Part shown: piece by piece, positions 1 to 4,810 of the stretch | Position numbering within the stretch: the stretch's first letter is position 1 | How the letters are laid out: the number at the start of each line of letters is the position of its first letter | NCBI GenBank assembly: GCA_900555795.1 | Contig: USMP01000096.1 | Span: forward strand, 1-5,946 | Reading direction: 5' to 3' | DNA length: 5,946 bases | DNA from: an uncultured Eubacteriales bacterium | GTDB taxonomy: Bacteria; Bacillota; Clostridia; Oscillospirales; Oscillospiraceae | Program-made: the position numbers and the translations under genes | The notes under the pieces: model-generated | The model's database searches: none | Seen by the model: only the letters and a program-made list of their open reading frames with translations | What the model was told of the DNA's origin: nothing

Positions 1-926
1 TCCGACAGATCCACTAACCCCTCCGGATCATCTGCACTCTGAACCAGAAGAAGATTTCGCAGATACCAGATGAAATCTGTAACAAACTGTCCCAGCTCCC
101 GGCCCTGAATTACAATTTCTTCCAGTTCTGTGATGCAGTCGCGGGTTCTCCCATCTGCAACCGCATTGAACATACGGCTGAATACGCTGGAATCCACTGC
201 CCCCAGAACCTCAAGGGCATTTTCATAAGTCAGAAGTTTGCCGTAATGGAAGGCAACACACTGATCAAGCAGGCTTAAGCCGTCTCGCAAAGAGCCATCA
301 GCAGCCTTTGCAATATACATTAGCGCCTTATCTTCTGCCTGGATCTGCTCTGCCTGAGTCAGCTCTCTTAACCGGTCTGCAATGGTTTCCAGAGAAATGC
401 GCTTAAAATCATATCTCTGGCATCGGGATAAAATCGTAATAGGAATCTTATGAACCTCTGTAGTCGCCAGAATAAAAATCACATAAGCCGGCGGCTCCTC
501 CAATGTTTTTAACAAAGCATTGAAGGCTCCAATGGAAAGCATGTGAACCTCATCAATGATGTAAACTCTGTATTTTCCCTCTGTCGGCGGATACTGTACC
601 TGTTCCCTGATATCCCGGATATTTTCCACGCCATTGTTAGAAGCCGCATCAATCTCCACCACGTTCATGGATGAACCTGACTGGATTGCCTTACATGTAG
701 GACATTCATTGCATGGACTTCCGTCCACCGGATGCTCGCAGTTGACCGCCCGGGAGAGGATCTTGGCACAGGTGGTCTTCCCGGTCCCCCGGGTACCGGT
801 GAAGAGATAGGCGTGGCTCAGCCGGCCCTCCGCCACCTGGCGGCGCAGGGTGTCGGTAATATGCTCCTGGCCCACCACGTCGGCAAAGGCCCGGGGCCGC
901 CATTTTCTATAGAGGGCCTGGTACAT
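1..926 (-). CDS. dnaX: DNA polymerase III subunit gamma/tau (clamp loader ATPase), 3' end beyond window
   Basis: DnaX is the ATPase of the clamp loader that places the beta clamp on primed DNA in the cytoplasm. The frame starts at ATG 926-924 and stays open to the left edge, giving 308 codons of a protein usually 500-650 aa long. It begins MYQALYRKWRP, typical of the family. Visible motifs are Walker A GTRGTGKT (44-51), four zinc-ligand cysteines C63, C72, C75 and C78, Walker B IIDEVH (123-128), sensor-1 LATTE (153-157), the SRC arginine finger (R168) and sensor-2 GSLRD (R214). Domain III is entered but not finished. The RBS AGGAGG (934-939) lies 7 bases before the start. SRP RNA lies upstream on the same strand. 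Oddity: codons 1-68 are GC-rich (GCC, CTG, CGC), while from codon 69 (720-722) they turn AT-rich (AAT, GAA, TGT, AGA, TTA), although the protein reads straight through. The gene is therefore mosaic or the assembly is joined there. Confidence 0.96.
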   Translation of the reverse strand, partial: MYQALYRKWRPRAFADVVGQEHITDTLRRQVAEGRLSHAYLFTGTRGTGKTTCAKILSRAVNCEHPVDGSPCNECPTCKAIQSGSSMNVVEIDAASNNGVENIRDIREQVQYPPTEGKYRVYIIDEVHMLSIGAFNALLKTLEEPPAYVIFILATTEVHKIPITILSRCQRYDFKRISLETIADRLRELTQAEQIQAEDKALMYIAKAADGSLRDGLSLLDQCVAFHYGKLLTYENALEVLGAVDSSVFSRMFNAVADGRTRDCITELEEIVIQGRELGQFVTDFIWYLRNLLLVQSADDPEGLVDLS

Positions 927-965
927 AACTCCGCCTCCTGTCCAAAAACCTCACAGCGTGTCGCC

Positions 966-986
966 GCGGCGGCAGATTACCGCCGC
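966..986. other. GC-rich hairpin between SRP RNA and dnaX
   Basis: Perfect 7-bp arms GCGGCGG (966-972) and CCGCCGC (980-986) enclose a 7-base loop. It lies between the SRP RNA 3' end and the dnaX RBS. No T-run follows it directly on the minus strand; the nearest is a run of five T about 16 bases further on, at 946-950. It is therefore a poor intrinsic terminator. It could mark processing of SRP RNA from a joint SRP RNA-dnaX transcript, or attenuate dnaX. Confidence 0.45.
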
Positions 987-1019
987 ATCCGGGCCCGTCC
1001 GCCCCGTTTGCACGCAAAT

Positions 1020-1186
1020 ACACCATGAAATACTCTCCGCAAGCATCCGCTCCGAACCGGCACCCTCGCGGCACATTTCGTCCCGCTTAATGCTGCTCGG
1101 TTCCCCGCCTGACATGGTTCACAGGCATCCATTGCGCGAGACCGGAACCTCAACGCGAATGCTTGCGGAGGGTATTTCATGGTGTC
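1020..1186 (-). ncRNA. ffs: Signal recognition particle RNA (4.5S-like, no Alu domain)
   Basis: This RNA binds Ffh to form the signal recognition particle, which targets nascent membrane proteins to FtsY and SecYEG. On the minus strand the conserved helix 8 is plain: GTCAGG, a CGG/CCG stem closing a GGAA tetraloop (1101-1104), then AGCAGC and ATTAAG. The flanks CGCAATGG and TGTGCCGCGAGGG also match my memory of Bacillus scRNA. The ends pair as 27-base arms, 1020-1046 with 1159-1185, with a single non-Watson-Crick position (1034/1171), forming a long helix 5. Transcription is predicted to begin at G1186, exactly at the edge of the helix. At about 167 nt it is longer than E. coli 4.5S RNA (114 nt) but lacks the 5' Alu domain of the roughly 270-nt Bacillus form. 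Its place just upstream of dnaX matches the usual Firmicute order. The exact 3' end is uncertain. Confidence 0.92.
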
Positions 1187-1192
1187 CTCCGC

Positions 1193-1221
1193 ATTATACA
1201 CGAAATGCCGCCGCAATTCAA
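1193..1221 (-). promoter_or_regulatory. Sigma-A promoter of the SRP RNA
   Basis: Read on the minus strand, -35 TTGAAT (1216-1221) and -10 TATAAT (1193-1198) are 17 bases apart. The predicted start at 1186 falls at the first base outside the SRP RNA terminal helix, which supports both calls. It may also supply dnaX by readthrough, since no other clear dnaX promoter is visible in 927-1019. Confidence 0.85.
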
Positions 1222-1258
1222 GAGGAAATTCTGCCAGGGCGGCCCCGGAAAATTTCTC

Positions 1259-1287
1259 TTGACAACCGCATCTCCCGGTGGTATAGT
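1259..1287 (+). promoter_or_regulatory. Sigma-A promoter of the T-box leader and trpB2
   Basis: A perfect -35 TTGACA (1259-1264), a 17-base spacer and -10 TATAGT (1282-1287, one mismatch) place the transcript start at about A1294. It is divergent from the SRP RNA promoter, with 37 bases between the two -35 boxes. Such a strong promoter fits control by termination in the leader rather than by initiation. Confidence 0.9.
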
Positions 1288-1293
1288 ACCCCC

Positions 1294-1571
1294 ATCAAAA
1301 CCGTTGAGAGAGTGTGAGTAAGCCGGACAGGTACCTTGCAGAGAGCCGCGGGCGGTGGAAACGCGGCAGGGATGGCCTGGCCCAATGGGCTCTCGAGGGC
1401 AGACCGAACGCCAGTGGCAAGTAGGCGAGCCGGAGGGGATCTCCGTTACCAAAGCCGGCGCATGTCAGTGCGCGCAAAGTGGACGCCGTGGGCGTCAAGC
1501 CGGGTGGCACCGCAGAAGCAGGTATCGCTTCTGTCCCAGCAGAATGCTAGGGACAGGGGCGATTTTATTTT
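1294..1571 (+). promoter_or_regulatory. T-box riboswitch, tRNA-Trp specific
   Basis: This leader senses uncharged tRNA-Trp and lets transcription reach trpB2 when tryptophan is short. Stem I shows AGTA (specifier-loop motif, about 1317-1320), the distal GGCGGTGGAAAC segment (1351-1362) and the specifier TGG (1386-1388), followed by GCTCTCGAG. This spacing equals that of GGC in the B. subtilis glyQS leader as I recall it. Further stems are CGGAG/CTCCG (1431-1445), GCGCA/TGCGC (1458-1473) and GACGCC/GGCGTC (1482-1496). The T-box core CGGGTGGCACCGCA is at 1501-1514. Its TGGC (1505-1508) would pair with a GCCA tRNA end, matching the G discriminator usual for tRNA-Trp. The antiterminator pairs 1502-1504 with 1535-1537 and 1512-1519 with 1527-1534, leaving the 7-base bulge bare. 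The terminator overlaps it. Confidence 0.95.
1525..1571 (+). terminator. Regulated intrinsic terminator of the T-box leader
   Basis: A 13-bp stem, 1525-1537 with 1550-1562 (two G-U pairs), is topped by an inner AGCA/TGCT stem with GAA loop and followed by TTTTATTTT (1563-1571). Its left arm is the same stretch used by the antiterminator (1527-1537), so the two folds exclude each other. Confidence 0.93.
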
Positions 1572-1614
1572 GCCCTCTTTTGTCCCGGAACCGATTTTAA
1601 AAGGAGACACTACC

Positions 1615-2991
1615 ATGAGCGAGAACAAAATTCCCTACAAGATTTATCTGTCCGAGGACGAACTGCCCAGAGCGTGGTACAATGTCCGCGCCGACATGAA
1701 AAACAAGCCCGCCCCCCTGCTGAACCCTGGCACCCACCAGCCCATGACGGCGGAGGAGCTGGGCGGCGTGTTCTGCCAGGAACTGGTGAAGCAGGAGCTG
1801 GACAACGACACCCCCTTCTTTGAGATCCCCCAGGAGATCCGGGACTTCTACAAGATGTACCGCCCCTCCCCCCTGGTCCGGGCCTACTGCCTGGAGGAAA
1901 AGCTGCAGACCCCCGCCAAAATCTACTACAAATTTGAGGGTAACAACACCTCCGGCTCCCATAAGCTGAACTCCGCCATTGCCCAGGCCTACTATGCCAA
2001 GCACCAGGGTCTGAAGGGCGTCACCACCGAGACCGGCGCCGGCCAGTGGGGCACCGCCCTCTCCATGGCCTGCAGCTACCTGGGCCTGGACTGCAAGGTG
2101 TTCATGGTCAAGTGCTCCTATGAGCAGAAGCCCTTCCGCCGGGAGGTCATGCGGACCTACGGCGCCGGTGTCACCCCCTCCCCCTCTGAAACCACCGCTG
2201 TGGGCCGGAAGATCCTGGCCGAGCATCCCGGCACCACCGGAAGCCTGGGCTGCGCCATCAGTGAGGCGGTGGAGGTGGCCACCCACACCCCCGGCTACCG
2301 CTACGTGCTGGGCAGCGTTTTGAACCAGGTGCTGCTGCACCAGTCCATTGTCGGCCTGGAGAGCAAAACCGCCCTGGACAAGTACGGTGTAAAGCCCGAC
2401 ATCATTATTGGCTGCGCCGGCGGCGGCAGCAACCTGGGGGGCCTTATCTCCCCCTTTATGGGAGAGAAGCTGCGGGGCGAGGCGGACTACCGCTTCATCG
2501 CCGTGGAGCCCGCCTCCTGCCCCAGCCTCACCCGTGGCCGGTATGCCTATGACTTCTGCGACACCGGCATGGTCTGCCCCCTGGCCAAGATGTACACCCT
2601 GGGCAGCGGCTTCATCCCCAGCGCCAACCACGCCGGCGGCCTGCGCTACCACGGCATGAGTTCCGTCCTCTCCCAGCTGTACGACGACGGGCTGCTGGAG
2701 GCCACCAGCGTGGAGCAGACCAAGGTCTTTGAGGCCGCCGAATACTTTGCCCGGGTGGAGGGCATCCTGCCCGCCCCGGAGAGCAGCCACGCCATCCGGG
2801 TGGCCATTGACGAGGCCCTGCAGTGCAAGGAAACCGGCGAGGAGAAAACCATTCTCTTCGGCCTTACCGGCACCGGCTACTTTGATCTGTACGCCTACCA
2901 GAAGTTCCACGACGGCGATATGACAGACTATATCCCTACCGACGAGGACATTGCCGCCTCCCTGGCCAGCCTGCCCCAGATGGACCAGTAA
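1615..2991 (+). CDS. trpB: Tryptophan synthase beta chain, TrpB2 type (TrpB-like PLP enzyme)
   Basis: A 458-aa PLP enzyme that joins indole and L-serine to give L-tryptophan in the cytosol. Seen in the sequence: the PLP lysine K117 in GSHKLN, the catalytic glutamate E139 in ETGAGQWG (TrpB2-style W where TrpB1 has H), and the PLP phosphate loop CAGGGSN (267-273). The length, about 60 aa above TrpB1 (near 395), and an N-terminal extension fit TrpB2, which in general does not dock with TrpA like TrpB1. The ATG at 1615 is chosen because AAGGAG (1601-1606) lies 8 bases before it; the frame stays open to 1336, but that stretch is the T-box. No trpA or other trp gene adjoins, the promoter is its own, and a terminator follows 23 bases after the stop. 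Salvage of external or tryptophanase-derived indole is the likely role. An activity on a different acceptor cannot be excluded, but the Trp-specific T-box argues for tryptophan. Confidence 0.94.
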   Translation: MSENKIPYKIYLSEDELPRAWYNVRADMKNKPAPLLNPGTHQPMTAEELGGVFCQELVKQELDNDTPFFEIPQEIRDFYKMYRPSPLVRAYCLEEKLQTPAKIYYKFEGNNTSGSHKLNSAIAQAYYAKHQGLKGVTTETGAGQWGTALSMACSYLGLDCKVFMVKCSYEQKPFRREVMRTYGAGVTPSPSETTAVGRKILAEHPGTTGSLGCAISEAVEVATHTPGYRYVLGSVLNQVLLHQSIVGLESKTALDKYGVKPDIIIGCAGGGSNLGGLISPFMGEKLRGEADYRFIAVEPASCPSLTRGRYAYDFCDTGMVCPLAKMYTLGSGFIPSANHAGGLRYHGMSSVLSQLYDDGLLEATSVEQTKVFEAAEYFARVEGILPAPESSHAIRVAIDEALQCKETGEEKTILFGLTGTGYFDLYAYQKFHDGDMTDYIPTDEDIAASLASLPQMDQ

Positions 2992-3014
2992 AAGGGAAAC
3001 GCCCCACTCCGAAA

Positions 3015-3055
3015 ACGCCCCCGGACAGCGGATTCCATCCGCTGTCCGGGGGCGT
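3015..3055. terminator. Bidirectional terminator between convergent trpB2 and ald-like gene
   Basis: Perfect 18-bp arms (3015-3032 and 3038-3055) enclose a TTCCA loop. It sits 23 bases after the trpB2 stop and 23 bases after the end of the minus-strand gene. On the minus strand a run of four T overlaps and leaves the stem; on the plus strand the tail is poorer (CCCTGTTT). An outer CCGAAA/TTTCGG pair (3009-3014, 3061-3066) could extend the fold past a 5-base bulge. Confidence 0.88.
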
Positions 3056-3078
3056 CCCTGTTTCGGCCCGGCGGGGCG

Positions 3079-4284
3079 TTATGCGTCCCCGTTGGGGGAA
3101 CACACCCCAGTCTCCCGCAGGTTGATAAAGTTTTTTGACCGGGTGGGTGTGGCCGGCGGCGCAGGGTCCAGGTGATGACCATCCGCCAGACCCAGCACAT
3201 CCTTGGGCCGGGCCCAGGGAATGCCCTGGATGGCGCTGGTCTCCTCGTGGGTCAGACAGCCCCGATAGGCGGTGAGGCTCCGGCGCAGATACCCGTCCCG
3301 GGCGCAGGCCGCCGGCACCCCCAGCCCCAGCAGGGCGCGGAAGTGGGGCAGCACGCTGGCGGCATAGGCGATGGAGGTGGACTGAGCAATGGCGCCGGGG
3401 ATGTTGCTGACGCAGAAGTGGACGATGCCCTCCTCCACATAGCGGGGCTGGGCATGGGTGGTCTCCCGGCAGGTTTCAATGGGCCCGTCGGGATCGCAGC
3501 TGATGTCCACAATGACGCTGCCCGGCTCCATCAGGCGCAGCATGGACCGGTCGATGAGGTATTCCCGGCTGTCCTTGGGCCACTTGATGCAGTTGAGCAC
3601 CATGTCGGTGGTGGGCAGGATGCGGGCAATGGAGGGCCGGTTGCACATGATGGTACTCACATGGTCCCGGTACTGGCCGCTGATGGCCCGCAGGGACCCC
3701 ACGTTCCGCCCCGCCACGGTGCACCGGGCCCCCAGGTTGTAGAGCACGCTGAGGGCGGATTTGCCCACCAGCCCCGTGCCCAGCACCAGCACATTCATGG
3801 CCGGGGCGCCCCCCAGGCCGCTGACAAACTTCCCCTTGCCCCCGTTGGTGGTCAGCATGGACTCCAGGCCAAACAGGGCGCCCTGCTTTCCCGCCGCCTC
3901 GCAGTTGGGGGAGCCGTGGCGGTGGCAGTCCTCGGCGGTAAAGGCGATGCACTTGCTGCGCAGCAGGGCCTGCACCTCCTCCGGGTTGGCGGCGGGATGG
4001 ATGCAGGTGAATACAATCTGCCCCTCACGCAGCAGGGGATACTCCCAGGGCTCAATCTCCTTGACCTTGGCCACCAGATCGGCCCGGCGGAAGACCTCCT
4101 CCCCGGTGTCCGCCAGTTCCGCCCCGGCGTCGACGTAGGCCTGGTCGGAGAAGCCTGCTCCAGCCCCCGCGCCCCGCTGCACCAGGCACTGGTGCCCGTC
4201 TCCCGTCAGAACGGCAATTTCTGTGGGCGTGGCCACGGTTCGATACTCGCCGGTCTTGCTGTCTTTCAATAGTCCAAAAATCAT
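3079..4284 (-). CDS. ald: Alanine dehydrogenase / PNT-family oxidoreductase
   Basis: A 401-aa protein of the alanine dehydrogenase family, which reversibly deaminates L-alanine to pyruvate and ammonia with a nicotinamide cofactor. Catalytic residues of characterised AlaDH are at the same numbers: R15, K75 and H96. The aspartate called D270 in the M. tuberculosis enzyme corresponds to D264 (VDISCDPDGPIET, canonical VDVAIDQGG). The Rossmann motif is VLGTGLVG (167-174). At the end of the second beta strand the usual NAD-choosing aspartate is absent: the sequence is TVAGRN (189-194), so NADP(H) use is possible. Residues from about 372 form a Pro-rich tail beyond the usual length of about 370 aa. 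RBS GAGGAGG (4291-4297) precedes the ATG, and the promoter is at 4349-4377. The substrate is less sure than the family: several AlaDH-like enzymes act on other amino or imino acids. Confidence 0.82.
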   Translation of the reverse strand: MIFGLLKDSKTGEYRTVATPTEIAVLTGDGHQCLVQRGAGAGAGFSDQAYVDAGAELADTGEEVFRRADLVAKVKEIEPWEYPLLREGQIVFTCIHPAANPEEVQALLRSKCIAFTAEDCHRHGSPNCEAAGKQGALFGLESMLTTNGGKGKFVSGLGGAPAMNVLVLGTGLVGKSALSVLYNLGARCTVAGRNVGSLRAISGQYRDHVSTIMCNRPSIARILPTTDMVLNCIKWPKDSREYLIDRSMLRLMEPGSVIVDISCDPDGPIETCRETTHAQPRYVEEGIVHFCVSNIPGAIAQSTSIAYAASVLPHFRALLGLGVPAACARDGYLRRSLTAYRGCLTHEETSAIQGIPWARPKDVLGLADGHHLDPAPPATPTRSKNFINLRETGVCSPNGDA

Positions 4285-4348
4285 GGCGTCTCCTCCTCAC
4301 TGATTTGTTCGCATGTAAAACACCCACCTGGGGCTTCTGTTTTAGTCT

Positions 4349-4377
4349 AGTATAGCAAGCTTGTCAAAATTTGTCAA
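4349..4377 (-). promoter_or_regulatory. Sigma-A promoter of the ald-like gene
   Basis: On the minus strand, consensus -35 TTGACA (4372-4377), a 17-base spacer and -10 TATACT (4349-4354) predict a start at about 4342, giving a 57-nt leader. The -35 box lies in one of two TTGACAA direct repeats (4361-4367 and 4371-4377), 10 bp apart and so on one face of the helix, which could be an operator. At the start of the leader, AAAACACCC (4317-4325) can pair loosely with GGG and TGTTTT (4331-4343). Confidence 0.88.
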
Positions 4378-4396
4378 GGTACCGAATGGAATAATT

Positions 4397-4442
4397 TGGC
4401 AATTATTTTGCCATTATTTGTCGGCGTCCGGCAAAAATTGCC
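4397..4442. promoter_or_regulatory. Pair of GGCAA/TTGCC palindromes, candidate operators
   Basis: TGGCAA-N5-TTGCCA occupies 4397-4413 and GGCAA-AAA-TTGCC occupies 4430-4442, the second extendable with one bulged base. The centres (about 4405 and 4436) are 31 bp apart, close to three helical turns. They begin 20 bp upstream of the ald-like -35 box. A dimeric or tetrameric regulator could bind both. I do not recognise the regulator. The half sites are short, so chance is possible. Confidence 0.45.
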
Positions 4443-4560
4443 CGGGAACCGCTTTTCCGGCCCTGCTTTGACAAAAAGCTAAACAACCTGGTAAAAAGTA
4501 CCCACCCCTGTCAGCGGCATAATGGCAGAGAAACTTCCATAAATGTCCGCCGTTCATAGG

Positions 4561-4590
4561 TTTTGCACATTATCCACAGGGTTTTCCACA
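4561..4590 (+). other. Cluster of three DnaA-box-like 9-mers
   Basis: The consensus DnaA box is TTATNCACA. TTATCCACA at 4570-4578 matches exactly. TTTTGCACA at 4561-4569 and TTTTCCACA at 4582-4590 each differ at one base, all in the same direction within 30 bases. No dnaA or dnaN is in the window. The cluster may be a DnaA-titrating or DnaA-regulated site upstream of pta, or chance. Confidence 0.4.
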
Positions 4591-4624
4591 TCGTTATGTC
4601 AACGGCAACTTTTTTGAAAAAGTA

Positions 4625-4662
4625 CCCCCTGTCCGGTAAGGGCGGGCAGGGGGACCTCTTTT
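4625..4662. terminator. Terminator-like hairpin upstream of pta (first)
   Basis: An 11-bp stem (4625-4635 with 4643-4653, one G-T pair) with a 7-base loop is followed by ACCTCTTTT on the plus strand and TACTTTTTC on the minus strand. It is preceded by a near-palindrome ACTTTTT/AAAAAGT (4608-4623). No gene ends here, so it may close a short non-coding transcript or insulate pta from readthrough. Confidence 0.5.
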
Positions 4663-4694
4663 CCCGGCGGGGCGTCCGGGGACGGGAAATTTTT
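4660..4694 (+). terminator. Terminator-like hairpin upstream of pta (second)
   Basis: Arms TTTCCCG (4660-4666) and CGGGAAA (4683-4689) enclose a GC-rich 16-base loop, followed at once by TTTTT (4690-4694). It directly follows the first hairpin and ends 21 bases before the pta -35 box, as an insulating tandem terminator would. Confidence 0.45.
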
Positions 4695-4714
4695 GAGAAA
4701 ATGTCATTTTACCG

Positions 4715-4743
4715 TTGAGGACGGGCGGGGATTGGTGTATAAT
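4715..4743 (+). promoter_or_regulatory. Sigma-A promoter of pta
   Basis: -35 TTGAGG (4715-4720), a 17-base spacer and a perfect -10 TATAAT (4738-4743) give a start near 4750 and a leader of about 61 nt. The leader holds a small hairpin GGCTGG/CCGGCC (4766-4780). Confidence 0.88.
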
Positions 4744-4810
4744 GGTGTCGTTGAATTGCGGACCGGGCTGGTTTCCGGCCGCTGACCATAATAAAACGGA
4801 GGACAAGACC

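Noticed and set aside
1..720. The AT-richer left end as a genomic island or mobile element.
   Set aside because: The change falls inside a continuous essential gene with an intact frame and no integrase, repeat or attachment site is visible. A recombination joint or assembly chimera fits better.
706..903. Minus-strand frame of 65 codons within dnaX.
   Set aside because: It is out of frame with the true DnaX reading, which carries Walker A and the zinc cysteines.
1020..1185. Near-perfect 27-bp inverted repeat enclosing 112 bases, first read as a small transposable element (MITE).
   Set aside because: The interior contains the SRP RNA helix 8 signature on the minus strand and no target-site duplication is visible. 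The repeat is the RNA's terminal helix.
1336..1614. In-frame upstream extension of trpB2 (93 extra codons).
   Set aside because: This stretch is the T-box leader with a terminator at 1525-1571. The strong RBS and TrpB2-like N-terminus are at 1615.
1597..2910. Long minus-strand open frame opposite trpB2 (437 codons).
   Set aside because: It is a shadow of GC-rich codons on the plus strand. Its protein is low-complexity Gly/Ala/Val/Leu-rich and matches no family I know.
3172..4272. Long plus-strand open frame opposite the ald-like gene (366 codons).
   Set aside because: It is a shadow frame rich in Gly, Pro, His and Gln. The minus strand carries the conserved catalytic residues, RBS and promoter.
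4715..4810. Upstream start for pta at 4715.
   Set aside because: It would begin inside the -35 box of the promoter. The GGAGG and the family N-terminus support 4811.
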